In this document: positions 37,598-51,500 of the stretch, piece after piece
Layout of the letters: each line of letters begins with the position of its first letter
How positions within the stretch are numbered: the first letter of the stretch is position 1
NCBI GenBank assembly: GCA_963678675.1
Contig: OY783198.1
Coordinates: 23,546,684-23,610,683 of the forward strand
From: Xiphydria camelus
Taxonomy: Eukaryota; Arthropoda; Insecta; Hymenoptera; Xiphydriidae
Direction of reading: 5' to 3'
DNA length: 64,000 nucleotides
Translations under genes and position numbers: made by a program
The notes under the pieces: generated by a model
The model's database searches: none
What the model saw: only the letters and a program-made list of their open reading frames with translations
Told to the model about the DNA's origin: nothing

Positions 37598-37795
37598 CAC
37601 GTCTATTTTGTTTTTAACAGTGTGATAGTACCACGAAGGTAATGAATTCGTCACGTAGCACGTACGGTGTTGTTGTTGCGAGAGGAGATTTGCGCGGCAG
37701 TTCGTATGACTCATAAGACATCTACATTAGGATCTAATTGGAATTATCGACCAATGATTTACGAGGATACCCCGTCCTCTTTTCTTCCAGTTTGA

Positions 37796-37897
37796 TCACA
37801 CATCCGCGTTTGTTGCTCCTTCGAGTCTTCTCATCAACGAGTTGTACCAGTCGTCGATGATCACCGCACAGTCGGTCAGTTCTTTCTTATTGATTCT
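37796..37897 (-). CDS. Candidate terminal exon of an unidentified gene
   Basis: On the minus strand an acceptor (CAATTCCTACAG) is followed by 33 codons and a TGA. The peptide starts RINKKELTDCAVIIDDWYNS, continues LMRRLEG and ends NADV. Its composition is protein-like, mixing acidic, basic and hydrophobic residues with one Trp and one Cys, unlike the Arg/Ser-rich chance frames around it. I do not recognise the family. No upstream exon and no AATAAA between this stop and the metallothionein promoter could be found, so it may be chance or the relic of a gene. The reading frame stays open for about 13 codons upstream of the acceptor. Confidence 0.3.
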   Translation of the reverse strand, partial: RINKKELTDCAVIIDDWYNSLMRRLEGATNADV

Positions 37898-38875
37898 CTG
37901 TAGGAATTGGAAGACACGTTTGAGTTGAAAAAATTGTTACGTCGATTGTGTGACTAATTATACTGACTATATACTTGAGTTCTCTCAAACGGAACATTCA
38001 AAAGAATCGTTCCTATACCAAGAATTACTATTTATACGGGAAGTTTACTTATTAATTCATGCAATTCCAAAAAAACTCGTTCAGCTTGAATAAATAAGTG
38101 ATTTTAAGTCTTCCTTCGAAACCGATATCACACACCTTTCTCTCTTGAAAGACCTTAATTGAAGGCTACAAAGAATGAATCGTTAATTGTAAGGAGCGTC
38201 ATGCGGTGTTTTAACTCTCTGCTGAAGAATCGAATCGATTGTTCCCCGGTTCTCTTTAATGCACCTTTGTGTAAGCATAAAAACCGTTCGAACCGGTCGA
38301 ATGAGTTTCGTTGCAATGAAAGTACTTTCGATCCTCTTTACAGTTCTTTGAAATTTTTTTGCTTGGACTTTCACAGAATCGGACTTCATAGTGCACTCGT
38401 TCGATGGAATTTATTCTCTTCTTCGGTCTGTCTCTCTATTTTTCTCTCCCTGTCAGCCCCCGTGGTTAATTATCTTTTTAAATTACTTATAATTCGGTTT
38501 TTTAATAACGCAAAGATACGAGCATTCCATCATTTATCAGATAGCAATTTTGAGCGCAAAAAGAAAGGGTTCGAATTATTCGATTACCACTCCCTATTGG
38601 CCACACGTTCCGAAACAAGATTATATCTTCCACCGCGTCAATGTGTAATATCGTTTGTTTGCCAACTGCGCCGTTAGATTTTCACGGAAGGAGTGCTGCT
38701 TGGATTTCCCTATAGGTAATGTTTCATGGAAGAATGATCGGACCACTCTCAACTAGCGTTGATGAAGCCAATCTCCATTATTACGTAAAATATTTTCAAC
38801 CCTTGAGAAAAACATTCGATTTGCTGACAACAATCGACAACAAAATATTCCATTATTGTTCCATTTTTTATCTCT

Positions 38876-38911
38876 ATAATAATAATAATAATAATAATAA
38901 CAACAACAACG
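38876..38911. repeat. (AAT)n(AAC)n microsatellite
   Basis: A compound trinucleotide repeat in AT-rich intergenic DNA. It creates an Asn run in a chance + strand frame. Confidence 0.9.
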
Positions 38912-41900
38912 ACTAACAGTAACAATGTCAACCGTAGTTCTTTGCAACCAATAACATTATTTCATCATACGGTACGTTATCAGTAGTAGGTTATGATACT
39001 TGTTTACCGTCTGATGGTAACTTGGTAGAGGTATGATAACAGAATAACAATTGTTATCGGAACAAAACAATTTCTACTTAATAATTCAATATTGATGGCG
39101 GTAGATGGCCTTTCTTAAGTAGTAGCGATATTATTTAGACAGACCAGAGGTTAATCAGTGCGTGCCCAACATAACTACTGTTGCGTTCTAAATGAAAGTT
39201 ACGATTCCATTTATTTAATAGCTCCCACCTCACCCTTCTACCTTGATTTCCCTTCTTTATCTATTCTGTCGCCATCCCTGTGTTCCGTTCATCTTCTTCA
39301 TGCAGAACCACGAAATTATTCCTTCCGGTATTCCAGCACTCGAGCACTCAAAGTTTTCAGTTCCGACTGACGAGTCCGCATGCTAATAAGTGGAATACTA
39401 ATTTCAAATTATAATTGTTAATTCGTTAAACGATCCGGAGTATGCTCGTTTTTTTCTTTCTCTCGACTCGATTTCCCTCCTCCCATTTTCGTTGCTACGC
39501 CCGGCTCGTAGCCTCTGTTTCATTTTCGTCGACCATAAACTTCGAGTACGGTCGTTCTCCTCCTCGTTTTGTCTACCGGCCATTCTCTATATTAATCTCC
39601 TTCAACCTCATATATAGACTTAATAGCTCGGATCGTAGAATGGCGTGAAATAGGCGAGAGGATTCGATCTTATAGCGTAAACTAATACCTCGACGTTATT
39701 ATGTATCCTTTCGATAAAATCGACAATCACTTTCGAATAATGTCATCCGTGGGTCTTTAATTAAATTAACCATATCTCTCTGCAACTACCTCTTTCTCCT
39801 CGTTATATTCATTACCGCCGCAGCGATTTTCTCGATTGTTTCCTTAATAAAAAAATATGTTTTTCTCTGCCATGCAGTAATCTTGGCAAAGGCCAACCTC
39901 CCTCCTTTTCCCCACGGCTCCCAGCCCCGCGAACAATTTCTCCGTTTTATAGAAGCCGACCGATGTAAATGAAGCTTCCGAAAGTTGAGTCGAGGACCGA
40001 AGAGGTCCATTCGATGCTCGTAAAAACTCAAAGTTGAAACTTCCGTTTTGCGAGATTAATAACATCCCTCTGCGCCGCTGTTACATTAAGACTGAAGGCC
40101 ATTATTAAAGATGCTCAGCGTTTTAATAACGTCTGTTTTCTCGTTGTTATACACGTAGGGCCTCGAGATCGTCGTTAAAGGATGGCCTGCTCTCCGGAGT
40201 CCCACTTTCATCACCATGATTTTTTATTCAGAAGATCCACCGTGACTCGCACCGGAATTTTATTAAGGGAAAGTGGACCCGCTCGAGGTCCAGGTGTGAC
40301 TCGGCGACGGGGTGGAAGACGAAGAAATGACGACGATAACGTTAACGACAACGACGCGACGCGGGAACACGACGACTCACGGACAAATCGCAAAGTTTCG
40401 CGATACAGGACCGGGGAACAAAGGAGGTCGATCGCGCGGGGATAGCGACTTTCCCGTGATGGATGAGAGGTCGCAGCCCTTGCTGACGGCGCAATACAAG
40501 ACCGAAGGCTCGGACACAATACACATGGCGATGCGAAAGGCACATTTGCTTCGCGCGATATCTTTTACAATTTTTCGAACGCTATGCATGTACAATTACT
40601 TGAACGAGAAAGAGCGAATCTCCGCAAACGAAATTTTTCTGCAAATTCCGAATAAAGTCTGAGAAACGTAAAATTTACTTATCAGAGACGGAGAGAAGTC
40701 GTCGAACGTATCAAAAATTCGAGAGAGCAGGATTCTAAATTTTTCAAATTACAATACGAGATCACAAGGGACCCGAAAGGTACGAGGGGGGAACGGGTGC
40801 GAAGAAATATATTTCATCCTCCAAAACGCCTGTCGACCCGCGTGCCTCCTATGTTTGTTCTCAATTTGCTGCGACGCAAACAAATCAGTCGAAGTTTGGC
40901 GTGCAATTTTAAAATCACGACTGTGTTATATTTGCAACACCCTTCCGCCCTGCGTCCGCACCCGTTTTAACCCCCCCACCCATTATTTACCGCCTGGAAA
41001 TCCCAAAAGACAGGAGGACCCTCGTTCGAAGATTCGTTCACCGATTCTTTTCCTCCCTCTTTTCCATCGACGTCCTTTAGTTTCCTCTCGCTTCCACTCG
41101 TAGCGAGAAATACCTCGCTACATATGGAACGTTTTATAATTAGCGCGATTGTCAGGCGAGCGATAGTTTAGTACGCGGTCATTTTATATGAATGAATTGA
41201 TCTTGCACCAAACGATAGTCATTTTCTGCATTTTACACGAAGAGCACATGCAATTGCGAGAAGATGCTCCATTGCTCGCGAAGCGTACTGATATGTATCC
41301 AAGTTTGAGAGGATGGTACCAACTTTTGCCGACAACGGCCCACTTAGTCTCGAATTTCTCCGAAACAATCTAATTCCGGCGCGCGCCGCCCGAATTTTCT
41401 TCTTTATCGTCAAACTCGAGTCGCTATCAAAAACCTCTATAAGCAGAGAGAGAGAGAGTGCAGCAATTTTTAATCTAGCGGGGAAAGATTCATCCGTGCG
41501 AGATTCGCACGAGTTTGCAAGTCCGCGGCGAAGTATTCTCGTAAAAAGTTGGAGCCTGCCGAATCTTAGCGTCTTTCGATAACCCTGCCCCAAGGGGTTG
41601 AGCGAGTCGGCGGGTGGAGCAGGGGCGTACGGTTGGGGGTCGGTTTCGCTTTGTCGCGAGCGAGGCGGGCTCACATGTCGAACTTATGAAAATTAATAAG
41701 AAAAATTGGCCATAAATTCGCGTTCCCGAAGTCGGGCGGCGCGACGCGCGGGTGGCAATAAAATTAGAATTATGTCGCCCCTTTACTGCGCGCGCGGGAC
41801 GCGCATACCCCTCTTCCCAGACGTGGTACGGAGGCTCCCAGGACGGCACATGGGGCTTGGCGGGTCGAAGCGGAAGAGGGGGATAGCATTTGTTAGTCGC

Positions 41901-42770
41901 CGGAATGTGTCTACCCCGTCTTAACGTATGAGTTACCAAGATTACATCCATGTCTTACACGGCGGAGCATTCACCGGGCGTGGGGTACCACCCTCACGGC
42001 ACACCTATGGTTATTAAATTCTATACCTCCCTCCGAAGACTCGCGAGTGACTTATCACCGCTGCGAGCCTCGAAGAATAACGAGCGATCGATCGATCGCG
42101 AGATGAAAAGAAAACGTTTTCCCGATCGCTCGATCGTCTCAGCCGGGGAGGATTGTACACGTGGGTAGAGGTCCAAGGTCATTGGTTCACCCTCGAACGT
42201 TATACCCGAATTCACCCCTCGGCGTCTAAGTATCGTTAAACCGGGGCTATATTACTTCGATATATCGAATCCTTTCCGAAACGGTACGTATCTATACCAA
42301 ATGCAAAGTAAACGGAAAGTATTCGGCGAAAGGTCCATCGATTTTCCGTTCCGTAACTTTCTCTGATCCTGTAGCTGAGCAGCTTCGATACACGAAAGAG
42401 GCGGCTGCGTTTCGCGACGTAAGCGTCACGAGTATTTAATCGGTATCGTTTGTAAACAAAAATTATAATTCCTAGCAAAATAATTCTCCCGTAAAATCAG
42501 CCAACGCTGCGATTTCTACGGCCGCAGAAGCGAGTAAGAAGCGAAGAGGACGGCACTTCTCGACCCGGAAATGAGAAATATCGCGGAGACTTCGCGGAGC
42601 GAGTTCGAAGTACCCCGCGAGCCGAGCATCAATTATTAATATTCAGCACGGCGAGCGAGTGCTCGACCCTTCTGTCGATCGTGTCTCTCGCTCGAGGGCG
42701 CGCCGTCATCAGTGTAAGCTCCTTAACAGCTCCCTCGGCGTGGTATCTCCGACGACCTACCCTTTTAAAC

Positions 42771-42794
42771 CACACCACCACCACCACCACCATC
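42771..42794. repeat. (CAC)n microsatellite
   Basis: A short trinucleotide run, encoding poly-His or poly-Thr in chance frames. Confidence 0.85.
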
Positions 42795-45700
42795 ACCGCC
42801 GTCGCCGCGCTTCAGCGACGCGGGTACCAACCGCGAAACGGAAATACGCTCGAGCCGCGAGAGGAGATCACCTCCGCCATTTCCCTTTTATTTTTTACTC
42901 CGAATTGAAAAATAACACGTTTTACTCTCCCGAGAGGAAACGCGAAGCGGGAGCGAAATCTCGGAGGGAGTTTCCCTCGAGAAAGTCATCGCTGTCTAAT
43001 GTAGGAGGGTCGTGTCTACTTTTGGGGTGGCTCGAAAAAAAATCCGGGCATCGAAAGATATTCCTCGAGGAGTAGTTGTTCCCGTGACGAACAAAGGCAC
43101 TTTTGTGGTCCATTTTTATCAACACGTGGATGATTACAGTTTGAGAATGTCAGTGTTTTAAAAGTTACACAAGGTACTTGCTCGTTGAAAGTGGCGGAGA
43201 ACGTAACCCAAGCGTGAAAATTATGACGAGGTAGCCTCGGGTTGCGCGCGCGTTCGAAATTCGTATATCTTCACGACAGTCACAGGTATCCTCCGTTTGG
43301 CACTGTTCCGCTACAGGCAACGGGAAACTGTGTACGGATACGTAGGGTAGATCGTGACGCCGCAGGGGCAGCGATGATAGTCCATCAATACTGGCTCTAC
43401 GCTCGACGCTCGTTTCGCGGCGACCAAACAGCTGTTCAACGATTTTGCGCGAGTGATTGAATGTTTATAGAACGTTTTAATGGGTTCAAAATTGCATATG
43501 ACCGATCGAACGCGGGTTGCCGGGCCGACGCGACGGGGGGAGAGGATTCGATCGTCGTTCGTACATTCACACGAGGCGCTCCGCGCAGTATACGCGAGTG
43601 TGCGCGCGCGTGTGAAAGCTCCGACGGCGCATGCACGTACTTTCGAAGCTCCACCAACACGTCGGACGCTCTTATTTTCCTGTAAATTGACACAATAGAC
43701 CTTCCCGTTTCGCGGTTGGAGTTACGGGTATGAGTAATAAAATAGCTAACGAAAATGCGCATCCGCGCGCGCGCAGTGGCAGCCGTTTGCGCACCTATCG
43801 TTGTTTTCGTTGTAGGTACAGTCGGATTAAATAGCTCTATCCTTCCCGTTTCTTCCATTTATCACAAATCCGTGTTTGAGCGTCTAATTCTTTACCGATC
43901 ACATATTTATGCAATTCATCAGCCATGGGTAATATCGAGACGATTCACTTTAGAATGCACTGCTCGACAGAGCTTTTCTTCCCGGAGAAACTCGAAGGTT
44001 GCGCGCCGAAATTAAGAACATCGTACCGCGAACCGCGCTGCGTAATTCTCGAAATTAGGTGCTCTGACGCGGCTTTGAAGAGAAGGTCCTATTTAATCCA
44101 TTATACGTATAACAGTGAAGCAGGTACGTGTAGCCGCGTACCTACTTACGCAGTCGTATTGTAGACACGCGCGCGTTCCACGTTGCAGGAAAGATTACCC
44201 GGAAAAAGAAATCCCGGTCTTCTCTTGTCTGATAATGAATTCGTTTGCGAAGAACGCCGCTGCATATAATGATTATTCAAATCGTCCGACGAGAGGGACG
44301 ACGGGGCGAGCGCGCGCGCGTTGATCTGCGGTGTGTGCGATCCTGGCCATTAGGTTGAGTCTCCTCACTCTCCCTCGCCGTTCCTACCGCTCTCTTCCGC
44401 GCTCGAAAAGAGAGACGACGCGATGTTTGTAGGATGCTTTTTGCATCAATATCGAGGCTCCGGCTACGCTGAGCCTCCAACCTCAAGCTACGTCACGTGC
44501 GTTTCCAAGATTCACCTCCGCCATCCCGTACGCTCTCCCTTACCTTCCTCTCTTCCGCGGTGGATTTTCTCTCTTCCTCGTTCTCTCCTCATCCTCTCCT
44601 GCGCGTTCTCTCTCCACGCCGCGGAGAGAACAGCGAGAAATTTCGATTCCGGCGACATTTATACGTGTAAGTACTTCGGAATCTCGTCTGATTTCAGTGC
44701 CAGCCTCCTCCCTCCCCTTCCTCACCGCCCCGTAACACCATCTCGTGGCTGTTCGAGAAAGGATAAGATCCAGTTTGCCCGTCTACCGAGTATCTCGAGG
44801 CGATTATTTAAATTAATCGAGGCTTGTGCGCGCTCTCGCGCCTCCCGGCATCTGCGGACAATTTTTCCCTGAACGGAGTATGAATTTCCGAGCGACGAAG
44901 GAGGATCGTCTCTCACCGCCGCCCATTGCGAAAGCACCGGTGGGGCGGGGACGAGATCGTTGCCCAGATCCGCGGCGCGGATCAAATGCTAATCCTTCAA
45001 CGCGCGCCCGCGCGCGTGGCTCGCTCCAGAAGTTTCGAGCGGCTCAGGCCGCGCGTTTGGTCCTCGCAATTTCGAGCCGCACCGCGGATTGCGGGCGTCC
45101 ACGACGCGAGAAAAAGTGGACCATTAGCGCGCCAATGAGGATTCCCTATGCATCGAGCTCTGCCTCCAAATGAATTTTAATTAATGCCCCCGCGCGATGG
45201 TGGGAATATTGCCGAGGGAAATTCGCTCTCGCGCTGCTGGCGAACGAGGGAGGACGCGAGCGCGAGGGGGACGGATGGATCGAGACGAGAGCGGGGCGAA
45301 AGAGGGGCGCCATCACTCGTTCGCCTCTTTATTCGAGAAGAATAGGCGGCGGCGGAGGGACGCCGGTACGGCTCTCGGCCGATTCCGCGATTATCGTCGG
45401 GTACGATCGAAACCGCGAGGGAATCGCCCGAGCTTTCTAGGAATGGCAGAGCTTTCCGAAGGTGGCGTGATTCCGCGGCATAACCCCGGAGGCTGAAAGG
45501 TGGCAGTGGCCGTGTTGTAGTGGGCGAGATAATGGTACGGTCCGAAGGGGTGCCGTTAGGTGGTGCAGCCCTATCAAACATTGATTAGGACTTTAACACC
45601 GGCAATCAGCGGTAGCTACAGCGCACCGGCACCGCGCGCGGCACCCGCCACCCCCGGCCGCGGTGGCTTCACTATACGCGAAATTGCGAAAATTGTGAAA

Positions 45701-46843
45701 TTATTGACCGCGCTTCCGAGAGGATCGTGATACGCAATTGCGTTCCGTGTCGCGGCGAGACGACAAGTCGCCGCGAATTTCCGGGCGGCTTTCACGATGG
45801 ATAAAGGAGCGCGGTAAGGTGACGATTGCGCCGCTCTTCCGGGCCAAACGAGTTATTCGGACGAATGTTTCTCGCAGGAGCGCGAGGAGAAGGCGCGTTT
45901 AGGTTCGACCGTCATGTTTACATACATCTCGCGCTCGTTGACTCTCCGTCAGATCCAATGGTATGCATCGCGTATGGTCGGGCCAAGAGGCGAGAGGGAG
46001 ACGAGTCGTTATAAATATTTGAGAGGCACCATGCCTGACTACTTACCGGTCGGGGTTACGAAACTTCCGTTTCATGGGAATGCGCCATTAGTGAAGTTAC
46101 TTTCCGAAGTTACGTCCCATCAACGAGCGTTTCGTTCGGTGGAGAACGTTCTCAAGGAACGAACGCCGCTCCGAAAAGACGAGAACCGTGCCGCGAAGTA
46201 TTCAGCTTCGCGTAAATACGGTCGACGGTCTTCGGGGAACTTTCCAACGAAGCCTATATTTTAAATCGTCACACCGTAGCACCGCGGTATGCCTCGCCGA
46301 AAATTCCGTGGTTACTGCAATATTTTTTGCAACCTCTGAAAAAAATAAGAGAGTACAAAACCCGCCGGTATTTTCCACGGTTCAGCCTCGCTCGCGACAG
46401 GTAGTCGCTGCTATCCGGCAACGAATTTCTACATTCGGTCGTACATACATACATTCGCGTTACGCGTACGCCAAAAACGTACGGCGAGCTTCACGCGTGA
46501 GTAGGTGCACCTACATGTGACTGAATACGCGTAACGGTGGGTTTACGCGAGCGTATTCGTATACGCTGTACGCAACTCTGGAGGGAGCACAGATTGAAAC
46601 GAGAACTCCGGGAGGGGTTAGGCGCTTGGTAGGGGTGAACGCGGGGTCGCGGGTAGGGCTGCGAGTTATGAATTAACTGTCACCGCGTCTTTGATTTGTG
46701 GCACCCCCACCCCTCCCCCCCTCTCTCTCTGCTATTTCCTCCCCTTTCGATCTCCCTCCCTCCCTCCCTCTCTCTCATCTATGTATATTCGTATATCTAT
46801 ATCTACGCGGGTAGGTATCTATCTACCTTCCTCGCGTTATTTC

Positions 46844-46869
46844 ACCCCCCCCCCCTCTCTCTCTCTCTC
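46844..46869. repeat. Poly-C followed by (CT)n
   Basis: About 12 C followed by a CT run, within a pyrimidine-rich 300-bp stretch. Confidence 0.85.
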
Positions 46870-48272
46870 ACTCTTCGTCTCGCTCTCGTCCCACGCGCGC
46901 ATCTCTCGATTCCGCTCGACGCACTCTTTCATTTTCCACGGGTGGTCTCTCTCCGCGGTTTGATTGATCGAAAAAGACATTCGTCGCACGTAATGACGAC
47001 TCTTCACCGCCGAGAGGCCCGACGAGACGAGTCTGGCCCTTGTTTGCGATATATTGTATTGCTCGAAATCGTCCCTCTCTTCCCTCTCTCTCGCTGCATA
47101 ACTCTGTTTTTCTCCTCGCGTCGATTACTCCTCGCCGCACTTCTCGAGGTAGAGTAACCGGAGATAACGAAATATCTACGAGTCCGCATTATTGCATCGA
47201 GAAGAATTTACAGTCGGGCAAGTTATTGTACGGTTTTGTAAAATATAGGTGCACCCCTGTCGCGTGGAATCGCAGCGCGGCCTCTTTACAGAAGTGAGAG
47301 GCTAATTTGCCGCGGTGCACGGCGCACGATCGCTGCACCAGGCAAGAGACGTGCTCAGGACCTCCCGTTTCTGTCCTCCTCCGTTGCTCGTGCGATAAAT
47401 ATAGAACGCCGGTGATTAATAACGCAACGTATTCCGCGCGCCGAACTTTCCGCTTTATCAGGGAACTTATCACCACGAAACGAGGCTCCTCCGCAGCCTC
47501 GTCCTTCCAACGCTATCCCGTATTGCCGACGAGGTACTCGGTCTTCGATTAATCCAGTTAATTATCTACAAAGTTTTACGACTCCTGCCGTGCCGCTATC
47601 GACGGGTGTACTATTTCGGTGCTTCCCCTAGAGCGTTACAAAAATACGCGCGGGACGGAATTATACGAGACGAAGGGCAACTCGATAACTGAAAAGTCTC
47701 AGCGATCTTTCAGATGACAGGTACCCAAATAGCATCGATCAGACGCTTTGCCGTTGCAGAACTTCAAACGCGTTCCAGATTAGTTTCGCGAATCGATGCG
47801 ACCGTACGCGCGCCATCGCCCGTCAAATTTTGTCACCAGATGATTAACCTCCCGCCAGGCGCTGTAGTATATCGCAGACGACGCGCTTCAACTATCTCGT
47901 GCCTCGCCGGAAACTCGCTGCCAACTTCCGCGGCAAGTCGACGCGGTAAGGACGTTTCGTGCTAGACGGGACGGCGCGAGCGCGTCAAACCGAGGCTGGA
48001 TTGAATTATCGCGTTGCGCGTTGCGACGACAGACCGGGGCATTTATTTAGCGATAAACATAGGTTCAAGACAGTTTGTCGGGTCGGTTGTTTCCGGCTTC
48101 GTCAGAATAGGGAGAGCGTCGGGGCGCGATATAGAGAGGCGGAGAGAGTGAGAGAGACGGGGAACTCCCTCATTCGTCATCCCGGTTAATGTTAATTTGT
48201 TGCCTTGTAAGAGGCTCCGCCGTTCTCAGTTATACGAGGTAATTCGTACCGTGAAGCTTTGGCGTCGTTCCA

Positions 48273-48310
48273 AGAGGCACCTCTGTCAAAACCGTCTTCG
48301 AGGTGCCTCT
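48273..48310. other. Perfect 11-bp hairpin
   Basis: AGAGGCACCTC (48273-48283) and its exact reverse complement (48300-48310), separated by 16 bases. The stem is too short for a normal microRNA precursor and no gene is attached. Confidence 0.5.
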
Positions 48311-48558
48311 CCGACACAGACGTGGCGATAACGACAATTACGTGAATTGTACTGCCACTGGGACACGCTCGATGGAAACATTCCCAGGGAGGAAACGTTG
48401 AAGCGGCTCGAGTTGAAAAAATCGCGGAGGGTGAGATCGCGGTGGAAAGTGTTTCTCGCAAAGAATTATTATTCTCGGTGGAAAGTAGCGACGCGACCAA
48501 GCGGCGCGCGAGTACAAGAGGGGAGAAAAGAAACCGAGAAGTGGGTGAGTAGGTGGGT

Positions 48559-48572
48559 GGGGGGGGGGGGGG
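48559..48572. repeat. 14-base poly-G run
   Basis: An uninterrupted G run preceded by GGTGGGTGG-like sequence, so it is G-quadruplex prone. It lies in intergenic DNA. Confidence 0.85.
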
Positions 48573-51500
48573 AAGGTATTATAAAATTACAAACATTTAT
48601 TTGTGAAAAATGCCGAGCGGCGGTGAGAGACGGGGCAACGCGCGCTCGGCTATACGGCCGTCTCGGCAAAGTGGTTATTCGACTTCTCGGTAGCTCCGAC
48701 CACTACATGAACGCATACCTCCTTCGCGATAACTGTTTTCCAAAATTCCTGCGAATTTTTTTCCTTTTTTTGGTATCGTTTCGATGCGCGCGTTCGACCA
48801 CGTATCGGGATGTCTTTGCGTTCGAATACACTCGAATCGTTCCGAAAGAGACGCTTCCCCGGAATATAAAACGGGATCGACACACGCAACGAAGCGGAAG
48901 GGGTCGGCTTCCCCGCGTTGCCGCGGAAGTTAGCTCGATTTCACTGTGGGGAGGCGAATAATGCGGGGCCGCGCGGGGTGGCCCCGGCAAAATTACAATT
49001 TGGGGGTGTAATTCCGCGCGGAGAAATGGCCCCACATACCAAGGAGGGGGAGGAGAGATTTATCAACAGCTCATTCCGCACTAACTAGACACAGGTTATG
49101 TGGAAACTCGAAAGATATTACATCAGCGGCGCGATGATAGCGCGCGCTGCATTAAATTGCATCCGGTCGTTGCAGGAATTTCGCTCGATTACGCCCTTCC
49201 TGCCACCTTCCCGGCGGCAATGCACGCGGGAGCATCGCGCTCCGCGATATCAGAAATGCGTTGGTACCGTAAATCGATAAGCACAACGGATCATCGTTTC
49301 GATAATCGGAAAGTTCGATTTGTCGGCTAATTGATACACACTCTCAAATTGTAATTCGGTTTTAACAAAAATATTGGACATTTTTATTCGAAAGTTTATC
49401 CATTGAACACTGTGTAGCTGCAGTTTATACGTCCCACTTTTACCGTTTCGAAGCGAGAGATGGAAATTCATTTCTCCACCCCCGCCGTTCAGTGGTCGGG
49501 GTGCATCGCGGGAAGGGTTGGTTTCCAGCAGAGCGTATAGCAACGTCGAGCGAGGGATAATTTAGCCATTCGGTGGTCTTGATCAGAGAGCAAGAACCCT
49601 CGACCCACGAGTGCTCTACCTCATCCAGACACTTTCTCTACCTCCGTCTCCCGCGCACACCCCGTATTTTCCTCTCTCCTTCTCTCTCCATTTTCCTCCA
49701 TTCACCTTCCCTCTCGTCGCTCACTTTCCTACACACTTGCTCTTTCTCTCTGCAAACGTTTATTCGATCCCCCCGCACTCCTCGAACGACAACCTGTACG
49801 AGTCTTTACGGACAGCATCGTTGCTCGCTTTATTTGATATTCATTAATTAAACGGTTAATCATTATTAGCGGTACTACCTACGATCGAGAAGTTGTACCT
49901 CGCTCAAACTTATTTTACTTTTCACTCGAGACGCGTACTTTTTTTACTCGACTTGATGAAACTACGTCAGAAACAGTGTTTCTCGGTATAACTCGAAAAC
50001 AATGAAACATGGTGGAATAATAAGTAATTCGTCAACCATAAATCGTACGATCAATGAACTTCGATTAGATCATAATAACCTCTCTTCTTGTAAACATCAA
50101 TTCAATAATATATTAACTAGATTTCACGCGTGGACGCAACTCGTCTTGTCACCCTCGGACCAACCTCTTATTTTTCATCTCCTCGTTCCCCTCGACTTCC
50201 TCGTCCGTCTTCTTCCACGCGATCTCCCACGCCCCTCGAAATCACGACCGAGTGAAAGTTACGAATTTTCCCACAGGACGCATCGTCTTCGGCCTCCCTT
50301 TCCGCTCGGCACGTCTCGCGACACCCCTTCCGTTCGACCGTGACATTGTTTCGATTGTCCGAGTCGCGCTCGCGCGCTTACACCCGCGAACCGCTATGCG
50401 GGGTGCGCGCCTCTCCCATTCCCTGCGTGCCGTGCGAAGCACTAATTCGTATTTAAAGCTTTATCGAACGAGCCCCGGAGCTCGTACGACAATTTCACGC
50501 TTCACGGAACCCATCCTGCCCACCTCCATCCACATCTACGTATATTACATAGCCATAGGTGGCCAGCCCGCGTGGCAGGTCCCGAGTGGATCGCCGCGGA
50601 ACCCCGTAGTCCCGGAAATCAATGGCTCGATTTTATCTCGACCCCGGTGGGTATACATACGTATATCTTTCGCTTTATCTCGTTCCTCGAAATGTGAAAG
50701 TGAAACTTGGAAGGCTTCGTGCCGGTTGGGCCATATAAACGTCGAACGAGATGATACGAAGTTGCTCTTATACGTATGCGCGGGGTTGAACCTGATTCTG
50801 CTGGGAGTACGAAGGGTGGGCACCGATACGTAGTACAAAGTCTTCCTCATGCTCGGAAAGTCACACGGTCGGTACGAGAGAAGTACAAACAATGGATCCG
50901 GAACGAGGCCGAGTCAGATATCGCGATCATTGTATTTTGAAACGGCCATACACACACACCGCTTCCGAGAAATAACGTTGATCCTCATCTCCATATCATC
51001 CGAGCGCTTTCTCTCGCATCTTTTCCGACAAGCAAGCTTAAACGTCGAGTCTCTTAAGGAGCTCCCTCTGCCTGAAAGTGCATCCGCGATGCAGCGGCGC
51101 GCGAGATAAGAGCGACCCGGGTCGGCACGAGCGACGATATCACCGCGGGGACGATTATCGCTCCTATTGCGCAGCGACGCGATATTACCCGACATCGTCT
51201 GCCCGCGCACGGTGGCTCCCTCCGGAAAGTTTCGCAGCGGCGCGAAGAGGGCGAGCGTTTTTCATCTCGCGCAAATTTTTCATTCACCTGTCGCTAATTG
51301 ATGCTCGCAACACGAGAGCCCGACTCCTCAGCCCCTCCTGACTCTCTCGGATCGCTCCGCGCCCTTACCTAGCCGCACTTTGTTTCCCTCGCGGATGCGA
51401 TTTTAATCTCGAATTCCGAGAAAATTACCTTCCCCGTCGGAGCCCTTTAAGCGGCTACCAGGTGAGATTGCTCTTGTCTGCTGTCCGCCCACTTGATGCA

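Noticed and set aside
40312..40662. Open frame with a protein-like segment (DERSQPLLTAQYKTEGSD)
   Set aside because: The first half is low-complexity Thr-rich, it starts at GTG, no suitable donor follows and no family was recognised. It could be reconsidered with transcript data.
48347..48961. 204-codon open frame on the + strand
   Set aside because: It runs through a poly-G tract (as a Gly run) and has no domain; probably chance.
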